This document shows, piece after piece, positions 52,268 through 60,150 of a stretch of DNA of 64,000 nt (position 1 is its first letter; every line of letters begins with the position of its first letter). This DNA comes from Sporosarcina sp. BI001-red (GTDB lineage Bacteria > Bacillota > Bacilli > Bacillales_A > Planococcaceae): contig NZ_QQAK01000014.1 of the NCBI RefSeq assembly GCF_003384035.1, positions 186,001-250,000 of the forward strand. Direction: 5' to 3'. Both the position numbers and the translations under genes were made by a program. A model generated the notes under the pieces. The model worked only from the letters and a program-made list of their open reading frames with translations, had not been told where the DNA came from and ran no database searches.

Positions 52268-53893
52268 TTACTTTTCTTGCAAATACAGCCCCTTATCTTC
52301 TTCCATGTCTTTAGCAATATCATTGTTGATGATTGCCTGACCCGTAATTCCTTCCAGCCCTTTAATTGGGGTACCGTCATTCACACCGTTGTACTTCCCT
52401 TCGTTTGCAGTGAGCGTCACATAATTTCCTTCCGCCCCTCCACCGCTATTCATCACTACGATTTCCTTAGATCCGTTTGTGACTTTATCGCTTATAATGA
52501 TTGGAGTTTGTATGAGCGTGAGTGCCTGTTTTACTTGCAACTCGCCATTATCTTTTTGCGTTACATGCAATGCCGTGCTTCCTCCAGAACCGCTTGAATA
52601 AGGTCCCATGACAACAGTGAGGATTTCGTCTTTCCCATCTCCATCTAAGTCAACGTAGTTATAATAGTATTTGGTAGTCCCTAGGTCTTCCTTGGGAATA
52701 TCAAAATAGTTGATGATCGTTTTTTCAAGCTCTATGTTACGCTCTGATTCTGCCTGAATACCGACGATTTTTTCTGAGGTCTGGTGCGCTTCGGCTTTTC
52801 CTTTTGACAATGTACTATTTTCTTTATATGACGTTGTTGGAGATTCTTCAACCGCCTTCTTCGCGTCTGCCTGACCTGTATTAGAACCGAACACCACGAG
52901 TGAGCTGGATGCTACGCAAACAACTGCAAATGCTGATAACGCGACAATCCCCTTCTTTTTGTTTCCATTGAATGAAATGTTTTTAAATCTTTTTTTCACG
53001 ACTTTCAATCCTCCATTATAATTTGATGTAAAGATGCTCGACTTGCTCGTTTGTTGCTCAACTGAATGTAAAATGGTTTCCATGTATCTTTTTTTATAAC
53101 TACTATCTTTTCCACTCACCACATTCTCATCACAAATCAGCTCAATGGTTTCATTGAATTTCTTTGCTAAAAGGTGGACAAACGGATTGAACCAATAGAA
53201 CGACCTAACTAAAAACAGTACGAATTTCAATTCAATATCATGTCGTTTATAGTGCGTCAATTCGTGCTTTAAAATTAAGTACAAGTCTGTTTCCGAGTAT
53301 TCCGTATGAGGGATGATTACAGTTGGTTGAATTATTCCATACATCATCGGGCTTTTTACAATCTTGGAACGGCGTAATGAGACATTTCTCCGAATGTTCA
53401 TATCCGACTTTACTTGAGCAAATAACTTTTCTTGCTCAGGAGTCCTTGCCAATGACCACCGTTTGCTGTTTCTTGTGAAATTCAAATAACCAACTAGATG
53501 ATACACAGAAAAGATTACTGTTCCGACTAGCCAAATTCCAATCGCTACATTAAGCAGTGTTAGATTGGAAAAGAAGTTATCTGGTTTTTTAATAGAACTT
53601 CCGACTGCATTCTGGCTATTTAATCCCTCAGTTACTAGTTGATTTGGGAATAAACTCGCTTGCCAGTTAGCGGACTCTTGTATCACTTGACCCGGGTTAA
53701 TATGTATGGGCGCATCCGGCAATGTGATAGGGATGGGAACGAGTAGACGAACTGTAATTCCAAGCCATACAACATACTTCCATTTAGCAATATACTTTTT
53801 ATCCAAAACAGGTGAAAGTAAGCAAACGACTAAAATGATGATGGAAACAAGTATAGATATTTCCAACATATTCAGAAATAGTTTTTGAATCAT
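52268..53893 (-). CDS. BlaR1-like M56 membrane metalloprotease with unusual C-terminal domain
   Basis: The 541-aa protein has membrane helices at about 10-55 and 110-130, the M56 zinc site HELTHYKRHDIE (near 220) with downstream Glu, then a further helix near 310. In BlaR1/MecR1 the outer domain is a penicillin-binding serine domain. Here it is instead a roughly 200-residue domain with YYNYVDLDGDGKDEILTVVMG, a Ca-binding FG-GAP/VCBS-like DxDxDG motif. The Ser-x-x-Lys sensor is absent. It should cleave the BlaI-like repressor encoded just upstream after sensing an unknown signal. The start overlaps the repressor stop by 4 bases. Confidence 0.88.
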   Translation of the reverse strand: MIQKLFLNMLEISILVSIIILVVCLLSPVLDKKYIAKWKYVVWLGITVRLLVPIPITLPDAPIHINPGQVIQESANWQASLFPNQLVTEGLNSQNAVGSSIKKPDNFFSNLTLLNVAIGIWLVGTVIFSVYHLVGYLNFTRNSKRWSLARTPEQEKLFAQVKSDMNIRRNVSLRRSKIVKSPMMYGIIQPTVIIPHTEYSETDLYLILKHELTHYKRHDIELKFVLFLVRSFYWFNPFVHLLAKKFNETIELICDENVVSGKDSSYKKRYMETILHSVEQQTSKSSIFTSNYNGGLKVVKKRFKNISFNGNKKKGIVALSAFAVVCVASSSLVVFGSNTGQADAKKAVEESPTTSYKENSTLSKGKAEAHQTSEKIVGIQAESERNIELEKTIINYFDIPKEDLGTTKYYYNYVDLDGDGKDEILTVVMGPYSSGSGGSTALHVTQKDNGELQVKQALTLIQTPIIISDKVTNGSKEIVVMNSGGGAEGNYVTLTANEGKYNGVNDGTPIKGLEGITGQAIINNDIAKDMEEDKGLYLQEK

Positions 53894-54273
53894 CTGCCTT
53901 CATCCTCAGGGGATAAGCTATCTAGAAACTCTCTCAATTCTTGGATTTCTTTCTTATCTACAGCTTTACTATCGTTCAGTTGAACTACAAAGTCTTTCAC
54001 GGAATTCCCGAAGAATCGCTCCAACATTTTCTTACTTTCCTTATGCGCATAGTCTTCTTGACTAACTAGCGCAGTATAAAGGTTGGTCTTTCCTTCCTTT
54101 TCGATCCGCAAAAACCCTTTCGTTGTCAGTCTTGATAGGAACGAGAGAATCGTAGTAGGTGCGAGCACTTTGGATTGTTCTAGATGCTCTTGGATATAAG
54201 TGCGTGTTACGCCCTCGTTTGCCTCCCAAATAATCAACATGATTTCCAACTCTGAATCCGGCAATCTTTTCAT
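53890..54273 (-). CDS. BlaI/MecI/CopY-family repressor
   Basis: ATG 54273 is used, 6 bases after GGGAGG, giving 127 aa. The winged-helix N-terminal half is typical (LPDSELEIMLIIWEANEGVT, TILSFLSRLTTKGFL). The C-terminal half is the dimerisation region cleaved by BlaR1-type proteases. It is the first gene of a two-gene operon whose promoter carries two TTCTACA-N2-TGTAGAA operators. Confidence 0.93.
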   Translation of the reverse strand: MKRLPDSELEIMLIIWEANEGVTRTYIQEHLEQSKVLAPTTILSFLSRLTTKGFLRIEKEGKTNLYTALVSQEDYAHKESKKMLERFFGNSVKDFVVQLNDSKAVDKKEIQELREFLDSLSPEDEGR

Positions 54274-54290
54274 CGTGTTCCTCCCTTTCA

Positions 54291-54349
54291 TTCTACAAGT
54301 GTAGAACGTTTATATTTTTATATTCTACACTTGTAGAATGAAATGTCAA
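54291..54349 (-). promoter_or_regulatory. BlaI-type promoter with twin operators
   Basis: Two dyads TTCTACA-N2-TGTAGAA lie at 54291-54306 and 54323-54338, 32 bases centre to centre (about three helical turns). On the minus strand TTGACA (54344-54349) and a TAGAAT inside the right-hand dyad are 16 bases apart. Repressor on the right-hand dyad would cover the -10 box, while the left-hand one lies between start point and ribosome site. Confidence 0.88.
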
Positions 54350-54387
54350 TATAGATTTTAAAAATATGTCTATCTTTTTCAAACATG

Positions 54388-54414
54388 AAAAAGACATCCC
54401 CTATTGGAGATGCC
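54388..54414 (-). terminator. Terminator of the TetR-FabF operon
   Basis: GGCATCTCC/GGGGATGTC stem followed by TTTTTC on the minus strand, about 100 bases after the fabF stop. Confidence 0.75.
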
Positions 54415-54514
54415 AATTCGTTTATTTTAAGTACGTTGTATAAGATTCAGTCTAGACTCTTCGGGATTCTAGTGCTATTTGTTAGTCTTGAAAGTTGCAT
54501 GGGCATATCCCCGT

Positions 54515-55750
54515 TCATGGTTGAACCTTCTTAAAAACAAGTACAGCATTGTGTCCGCCAAACCCAAATCCATTTGAAATTGCATAGTTCATTTCTATTT
54601 CCACCGCTTCATTTGGGACATAATCTAGATCGCAATCTTCATCCGGTGTATCTAAATTGATAGTCGCTGGTGCAAGGTTTTGCTCTATACTCTTCAGCGT
54701 AATTATGGATTCAATTCCGCCTGCTGCCCCAAATAGATGTCCTGTCATAGACTTCGTCGAGCTGACTTTCAACTTATACGCATGGTCACCAAATGCTGAT
54801 TTTATCGCTTTTGTTTCTGAAATATCTCCTTCTGACGTACTCGTTCCGTGGGCATTAATGTAGGATATATCCTCTGGATTTACTTGTGCCCGTTCCATCG
54901 CCAATTTCATAGCTCTGGCAGCCCCATCGAAATCTGGAGACGTGATATGGAAGGCATCCGTTGTTGACGCATATCCTACAATTTCTCCTAGGATAGTTGC
55001 ACCGCGTTTGATCGCATGATTATACTCTTCTAACACGAGAATACCGGATCCTTCAGACATGACAAATCCATCACGACTTTTATCGAAAGGTCTGCTTGCT
55101 TGTTCAGGTGAATCATTGCGTGTAGACATCGCTCTCATTTTCGAGAAACCTGCAAACGACAGTGGATTAATGCTTGCCTCAGCACCACCTGCCACAATCG
55201 CATCAGAGTATCCGTGTAAAATGTTTAAATATGCTTCTCCAATCGCATGATTGCCTGTTGCACAGGCTGAAACAGGAGAAAAACTTGGACCCTTTAATCC
55301 ATTTTTAATGGCAATAATGCCTGCTGCCATATTGCTAATCATCATCGGCACCATGAATGGTGATACTCTTCTAACGCCTTTATCCAGGAGGACTTTATGG
55401 TTTTCCATAACCGTGTCTATTCCGCCAATTCCTGAACCTACATAGACACCAACGCGCTCCTTATCCACTGAGTCTTCACCAATTCCAGATTGTTCGATAG
55501 CTTGTTTTGCAGCTACATAAGCATATTGCGCAAACAAATCGTATTTCCCCAGTTCTTTTTTGTCAAAGTACTGTTCCGCTTCAAAGTCAGATACAAGTCC
55601 TGCAATCCTCGTATTAATCTCTTTGAATTCTTCAGATTCAATGGGTTGAATACCAGATTTTCCACTTTTAATATTTTCCCAAAGCGTCTCTACATCATTT
55701 CCTAATGGAGATACAACTCCGTATCCTGTTACTACTACTCTATGTTTCAT
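54515..55750 (-). CDS. fabF: Beta-ketoacyl-ACP synthase II (FabF-like)
   Basis: The 411-aa condensing enzyme has the full Cys-His-His set: Cys163 in SPVSACATGNHAIG, His in YINAHGTSTSEGD (near 303) and His in MTGHLFGAAGG (near 340). The end reads SNGFGFGGHNAVLVFKK. It elongates acyl-ACP in fatty acid synthesis. Here it is not beside fabH or acpP but follows a TetR gene by 28 bases on the same strand, so it may be a second, conditionally expressed copy. Confidence 0.93.
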   Translation of the reverse strand: MKHRVVVTGYGVVSPLGNDVETLWENIKSGKSGIQPIESEEFKEINTRIAGLVSDFEAEQYFDKKELGKYDLFAQYAYVAAKQAIEQSGIGEDSVDKERVGVYVGSGIGGIDTVMENHKVLLDKGVRRVSPFMVPMMISNMAAGIIAIKNGLKGPSFSPVSACATGNHAIGEAYLNILHGYSDAIVAGGAEASINPLSFAGFSKMRAMSTRNDSPEQASRPFDKSRDGFVMSEGSGILVLEEYNHAIKRGATILGEIVGYASTTDAFHITSPDFDGAARAMKLAMERAQVNPEDISYINAHGTSTSEGDISETKAIKSAFGDHAYKLKVSSTKSMTGHLFGAAGGIESIITLKSIEQNLAPATINLDTPDEDCDLDYVPNEAVEIEMNYAISNGFGFGGHNAVLVFKKVQP

Positions 55751-55778
55751 CTAATTTCCTCCATAAATTTCAGTATAG

Positions 55779-56345
55779 TTACCTCTGCATGTCGAGCATC
55801 TTTTTTAGTTGTGTGGACACAGTTAAAAGGAATTCCGATCCTAGTACCCGTCGATATTGAAGTGCCCCTTTTACACTTGCAATCATAAGTGCAGCTATTG
55901 CATGGGTATCTTGAAATGCTGTACCTTTCCTTTCACCATATATGTCTTCAAGTAGATTTTGGGTATATCTAATTTCCATTTCACTCAATCCATGAACAGC
56001 TTCTTGCATGGAATCGGGAATATAATTATAATCCGCTTGCAACGAGGATAATGGACATATTTCATTGTTTCCTATTTTTTCAGTCCTTCTAAAAATGAAT
56101 GCCCATAACTTTTCTTCAGGCGTGACATCCAACTGACATACTGAGTTATACGTTGTCTCTAGACCATCTTTTATCTTTGTACAGACCGCTAAGCCCAAGT
56201 CCTCTTTTTTCATGAAATGATAGTGAATGCTCGCCTTTGTTACATTCAACTCTTTAGCTAAATCGTCATAACTAAATGATAAGTAGCCTCTCTCACTAAT
56301 ATTTCTTAATGTTAACTCGATGATTTGTGATTTTCTATTTTCCAT
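55779..56345 (-). CDS. TetR/AcrR-family regulator
   Basis: The 188-aa product from ATG 56345 (an upstream in-frame GTG would add two residues). The N-terminal helix-turn-helix reads IIELTLRNISERGYLSFSYDDLAKELNVTKASIHYHFMKKEDLG. The C-terminal domain (TetR_C-like, about 80-188) should bind the ligand. No clear ribosome site is visible, and the transcript may be nearly leaderless. A dyad operator sits inside its promoter. It leads an operon with fabF. Confidence 0.92.
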   Translation of the reverse strand: MENRKSQIIELTLRNISERGYLSFSYDDLAKELNVTKASIHYHFMKKEDLGLAVCTKIKDGLETTYNSVCQLDVTPEEKLWAFIFRRTEKIGNNEICPLSSLQADYNYIPDSMQEAVHGLSEMEIRYTQNLLEDIYGERKGTAFQDTHAIAALMIASVKGALQYRRVLGSEFLLTVSTQLKKMLDMQR

Positions 56346-56353
56346 ACACAAAC

Positions 56354-56380
56354 ACTAACTTACTAGTAGGTAAGTGTCAA
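56354..56380 (-). promoter_or_regulatory. TetR promoter with internal operator
   Basis: On the minus strand TTGACA (56375-56380) and TAGTGT are separated by 17 bases that contain the inverted repeat ACTTAC-N6-GTAAGT (56359-56376). The regulator probably represses its own operon. Confidence 0.75.
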
Positions 56381-56403
56381 ACGATCTACTGCTTCCTGTG
56401 CAA

Positions 56404-56447
56404 CAACCCATCCACGCATCAACTTTCACACGGATGGGTTGTTTTTT
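56404..56447 (+). terminator. Terminator-like hairpin with no obvious upstream gene
   Basis: CAACCCATCC/GGATGGGTTG stem followed by seven Ts, functional only in the plus direction. No plus-strand gene precedes it. It could end a short RNA arising divergently from the tetR promoter. Confidence 0.6.
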
Positions 56448-56460
56448 TATAAAGGACCCT

Positions 56461-56820
56461 TCACATTATTGGATTCTCGGGAATTTTCATTTCACGATTA
56501 GGATAGATTGCTCGGATCACTTCAGAAGACAGCAACTTTTGAATTGCGATTCCTGGAAGCTCCATCGAAACACCGTTCAAACTATTTTTATATTGGTGCA
56601 GGATGGTATACGGATAATGATTGCCCGATATTAAAGTCACGAGCTCAGTTTGAAATTCTTTATGACTTTGCTCAACTTGTTCTTTTGCTTGTTCTAAAGA
56701 CAAAAATGGATCAGCTGCGATCGCAACATGAGCAGGACTAATCTTAAATTCAATGATGACTTGCACAAACTCCTTGGTAAGTAAATCTACTGCGGGATCG
56801 ATATAAATCAATGATTTCAT
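56461..56820 (-). CDS. Stand-alone subtilisin-propeptide-like (Inhibitor I9) protein
   Basis: The 119-aa protein has a strong GGGGGAGG ribosome site 8 bases upstream. The sequence KEFVQVIIEFKISPAHVAIA, AKEQVEQSHKEFQTEL and the end NGVSMELPGIAIQKLLSSEVIRAIYPN match the propeptide/I9 domain that precedes Vpr-type subtilisins. No protease domain follows, and there is no signal peptide. It is either an intracellular protease inhibitor or a remnant that kept expression signals. Confidence 0.65.
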   Translation of the reverse strand: MKSLIYIDPAVDLLTKEFVQVIIEFKISPAHVAIAADPFLSLEQAKEQVEQSHKEFQTELVTLISGNHYPYTILHQYKNSLNGVSMELPGIAIQKLLSSEVIRAIYPNREMKIPENPIM

Positions 56821-56835
56821 GTAGTTATCCTCCCC

Positions 56836-57057
56836 CTAAGCTCTTAAGATGAATGAGTAAGAAGCATATCCAAAAAGTTCTCCTAGTCTTCTAAATGCTC
56901 GTTCAAAGAATCCATCTTTTACAATTGTATTTGCATGTTTCCTCGACAGCTCCCCAAAATACGTTAAGTATGCATAAAGGTCAAGAACCTTTTGCTTCTT
57001 GATCCACCCCTTTCCACAAGTAATTAAATTACATTCATCGTAATGATATACAGACAA
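56836..57057 (-). CDS. Doubtful 73-aa frame upstream of the I9-like gene
   Basis: This frame starts with TTG and has no good ribosome site. It encodes a basic, helical peptide (KKQKVLDLYAYLTYFGELSRK, ending RRLGELFGYASYSFILRA) and ends 15 bases before the I9-like gene. It may be a real small gene, the tail of a lost gene, or chance. Confidence 0.3.
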   Translation of the reverse strand: MSVYHYDECNLITCGKGWIKKQKVLDLYAYLTYFGELSRKHANTIVKDGFFERAFRRLGELFGYASYSFILRA

Positions 57058-57136
57058 TTAGTCCACATTGAGGAAGAGCTGCTATTCCCTTTATACTGCC
57101 ATCATATGAATGTGAATCCACTACCAAGCCACAACT

Positions 57137-57160
57137 ATATATGAGACAATCAAGCTAACA
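57137..57160 (+). repeat. 24-base motif, copy 1
   Basis: This 24-base string containing TATGAGACAATCAAGCTAAC recurs at 61799-61822 with 22 of 24 bases identical, same strand, each time upstream of a plus-strand gene. Confidence 0.5.
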
Positions 57161-57255
57161 TAAATAAACGGTGTATCGTTGAACAGACGATGTTATCCAA
57201 GTATAAGCCGATAACTACATGATCTAGATGTACATCAAAAGAGAAGGGATTTATT

Positions 57256-58173
57256 GTGAAACGATTATTAGATTGTACCGCTTCTGATTTTCAAAAAATG
57301 AATGGTCAGGAATTAAAAAACTCCATTCGAGCGTGTGAAGGAAGAGTAATGTTATCGGAGACGATGACTTCTGTGGCACCACTTTATCCAGGAATCACAA
57401 ATGCTGAACTTGCAGCGTCCTTTGGCGCGGATTTGTTATTACTAAATTTATTTGATGTTTTTACTCCTGCTGTCGCTGGATACGAATGTGATATGAATGA
57501 GTCCATCATTGAAAAGGTAAAAGAATTAACAGGACGTCCCATCGGTTTAAATTTGGAACCTGTTGACCTGAACGCCAACCAAATCGAAAAGTTAGATACA
57601 ATCTCAAAAGGCAGAATGGCCACCGAAGAAACATTAACAGAAGCAAAAGAACTAGGATTTGATTTCATCTGTTTAACGGGGAATCCTAAAACAGGCGTGA
57701 CCAACGATGAAACGATTGTTGCTATTCAAAAAGCCCGAAAGGTTTTTGGTGCCGAAGGAATGATTATCGCTGGGAAGATGCATGGAGCTGGTGTCACAAA
57801 TGAAACAGGCAGCGGCATTATTTCAGAAGATACTCTATCAAAGTTCATTGACGCAGGTGCAGATGTTATTTTAATGCCTGCTCCCGGAACCATACCTGGT
57901 ATTACGGTTGGAACCGCTGAAAAATACGTTCGTTTCGTCCACTCAAAAGGAGCATTAGCGATGCTCACGATCGGTACAAGTCAAGAAGGTGCCGACGAAG
58001 CAACAATCCGCCAAATCGCACTCAACAGCAAGATGGCAGGCGCCGATATTTATCACATCGGAGATACTGGTTTTTATGGAATTGCGGTGCCGGAAAATAT
58101 TATGACCTATTCGATTGCTATTAGAGGTAGGCGGCATACTTATGTTAGAATGGCGTCTTCTGTGGTGCGATAA
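57256..58173 (+). CDS. TIM-barrel protein, DUF7916/PEP-phosphonomutase-like
   Basis: The 305-aa protein begins KRLLDCTASDFQKMNGQELK and has TNAELAASFGADLLLLNLFDV, RPIGLNLEPVD, GFDFICLTGNPKTGVTNDET and GADVILMPAPGTIPGITV, with glycine-ended beta strands at barrel spacing. I recall this as a Firmicutes family annotated as PEP phosphonomutase-like or DUF7916, often next to PTS sugar-uptake genes. None are present here. It starts with GTG behind AAGAGAAGGG. Catalytic activity is unknown. Confidence 0.6.
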   Translation: MKRLLDCTASDFQKMNGQELKNSIRACEGRVMLSETMTSVAPLYPGITNAELAASFGADLLLLNLFDVFTPAVAGYECDMNESIIEKVKELTGRPIGLNLEPVDLNANQIEKLDTISKGRMATEETLTEAKELGFDFICLTGNPKTGVTNDETIVAIQKARKVFGAEGMIIAGKMHGAGVTNETGSGIISEDTLSKFIDAGADVILMPAPGTIPGITVGTAEKYVRFVHSKGALAMLTIGTSQEGADEATIRQIALNSKMAGADIYHIGDTGFYGIAVPENIMTYSIAIRGRRHTYVRMASSVVR

Positions 58174-58223
58174 TAGACGACCAGTACTTATTATCAATGA
58201 GTCATCAATAATTATAGCTATCA

Positions 58224-58258
58224 AAAAAGCCATCCCGGATCCATCTGGAATGGCTTTT
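58224..58258. terminator. Terminator after the TIM-barrel gene
   Basis: AAAAGCCAT-CC/GG-ATGGCTTTT stem with T/A tails on both strands. Confidence 0.8.
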
Positions 58259-58265
58259 CAAAATT

Positions 58266-58500
58266 GTACATTAAATCGATTCACAGCTAAACTCAGTTCT
58301 TCACGAAGTTTGTTAACTTTCCAGTCGAATTCTGATACTGTAGAGCAAGCATTAATATAGTTATCCTTATCGAAAGAATAGTGGACCGCACCGCGCGCGT
58401 ATCCACCTTCATACATTTTCTTGATGAAATCATTTTTCTACAATTATTTCCTATTTGAACCAGGTGAGCTAACACAACATCCTCTTCTTTGAGTAAAATA
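58266..58500 (-). pseudogene. Frameshifted gene remnant, identity unknown
   Basis: On the minus strand LKEEDVVLAHLVQIGNN in one phase continues as NDFIKKMYEGGYARGAVHYS, FDKDNYINACSTVSEFDWKV and NKLREELSLAVNRF in another, to a stop. The frameshift is near 58440. The residues look like genuine helical protein sequence. I cannot assign a family, and no start region is left. Confidence 0.4.
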
Positions 58501-58570
58501 CCCTTTTCTCTTCGGCTATTCTATAGTTCTCTAAAGCCTGCCTGTTCTTTCTGCTCTTTCTTCTTCAAGT

Positions 58571-59647
58571 TTACTGAATCGATTTTAACTCCGAGACTGT
58601 TTCCCCCGACTTATCCAGTACTTTCACTTCACCTATACCTTTCACAAAGTACCTTTTCTGGCCATTGCTGTTAGACACTTCTACTGCATTTGTAAATGTT
58701 TTATAAGGCGTATTTACAGTTTTGTTCACTCCCGTTATGGTATTGGATTCGAGCATATCCATACCCGGCTGCCATTTGGAGTTTACTTTTACTGGATAAG
58801 CTAACTCTTTACTGCCGTGCGGAATAGGAAATACCATGTAAAGTCCGTCTTTGTCTTCTGTTTGGTCGATATATTCAATACTGCCATCGCTTGTATCTTT
58901 GTATTCCCACAGATATCCGTAGAACGCTTTTCCTCCAAATTCCGTGTGGACTTTCTTATAAGAAATCTGGAATTCGCCCTGGGATTTCGCGTATATATAC
59001 GTTTTCGTCAGATCATACGCATACCCGTCTGTTTTCATGGTACGCTGTTTAAACTCTATGCTCAGTCCACGGGCCATAAATGCTGAGAATTGCTCACGTG
59101 TCACGAATGCAGCGGGTCGAAACGTACCATCAGGATATCCAGTGAGTACGTGAGAACCTGCAAGTGTTCCAATCGCATAAGAAGCTTTCATATTATACCC
59201 GACATCACTAAATTCTCCGGTGGTACCCGCTTGAGACCAAAAAATACGAGAAAGTATCATCGCCATATCGCCACGTGAGATGGGGGTGTCTGGACGGAAC
59301 GTGCCATCTGCAAAACCACTCAAATGACCGCGGTCCCAAGCTGAGTGAATATAGCCGCTTGCACCATGATTTTTACTAACGTCCTTGAATTTCGTATTTC
59401 GTTGCGTACCATCGAGTTTCAGCATACGACCAATCATAATCGCAACCTCTCCCCGTGTTACATTTTTCTTGGGTTGGAAGTTCCCATCGGAATACCCACT
59501 GATAATATCCTGTTCAACTAAATAATTCATTTCATCGTGAAAACGGTTGGTATCTGGAACGTCCGGGAATCCTGCTGCCGCAGCTGGCTGTGCAGCTAGA
59601 ACGAAAGACAAAGATAGCACGGTGAGGATTGTAGATAATCGCTTCAT
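58571..59647 (-). CDS. SLH-domain surface protein
   Basis: The 358-aa protein has a signal peptide (cleavage near PAAAA-GF, residue 25) and three S-layer homology domains (about 26-80, 85-145, 148-205) with the usual FxDV and ISGYSDGNFQPKKNVTRGEVA / GFADGTFRPDTPISRGDMA / GYPDGTFRPAAFVTREQFS strings. An approximately 150-residue beta-rich C-terminal domain of unknown type follows. SLH domains bind pyruvylated wall polymer, so the protein is wall-attached. AGGAGAGA precedes the ATG. Confidence 0.93.
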   Translation of the reverse strand: MKRLSTILTVLSLSFVLAAQPAAAAGFPDVPDTNRFHDEMNYLVEQDIISGYSDGNFQPKKNVTRGEVAIMIGRMLKLDGTQRNTKFKDVSKNHGASGYIHSAWDRGHLSGFADGTFRPDTPISRGDMAMILSRIFWSQAGTTGEFSDVGYNMKASYAIGTLAGSHVLTGYPDGTFRPAAFVTREQFSAFMARGLSIEFKQRTMKTDGYAYDLTKTYIYAKSQGEFQISYKKVHTEFGGKAFYGYLWEYKDTSDGSIEYIDQTEDKDGLYMVFPIPHGSKELAYPVKVNSKWQPGMDMLESNTITGVNKTVNTPYKTFTNAVEVSNSNGQKRYFVKGIGEVKVLDKSGETVSELKSIQ

Positions 59648-59740
59648 GAAATCTCTCCTTTAATAGTTTGTATATTAAGATTACCAATAATTCCACAATT
59701 TATCAATTCTATTTTGATAGACTCTCTTCCATAACCTACT

Positions 59741-59947
59741 TACTCCATTTATGTTTCTTGGCATTGAGAATGCATTCATAAATGTATTCGAACCCCTTGA
59801 TGTATAGGGAACGATTTCCTAAGGAGCAGGCCACGTTCATCGACCATGCAGGATGCAGGCGTAATATATGAGTTTGGCGATGTCCATTCCTATGACCAGC
59901 GTTTTATCCGTAACTTGATTAATTTTAGCGTTTTGCTTAAAATTCAT
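59741..59947 (-). pseudogene. IS110-family transposase remnant (N-terminal part)
   Basis: ATG 59947 with AGGAGGAC upstream opens NFKQNAKINQVTDKTLVIGMDIAK, the start of IS110 transposases with the first catalytic Asp. The frame then shifts (MVDERGLLLK, then GFEYIYECILNAKKHKW) and ends after about 70 codons. The rest of the element is gone. Confidence 0.8.
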
Positions 59948-60150
59948 AATATGTCCTCCTTGGTATGCAAATTAGGGGTCAATTCGTGCAGATTTGACAC
60001 CCCGCATCATACCAAGAGGGCTTTTTCTATTCAAATCCTAGAAAAAGCTTCTAACAAGAATGCTCCCTAATACTTGAATACATAGGTGAGGCGGCAAATG
60101 TATAGTGCCATCATTCACTATAAATCCTCAATGCTATTTTTGATTAATTA
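59948..60150. other. Flank of the IS110 remnant
   Basis: Contains the inverted sequence TTGGTATG.../CATCATACCAA (about 59960-60018) followed by GAGGGCTTTTTC, probably the untranslated end of the lost insertion sequence. No gene seen. Confidence 0.5.
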
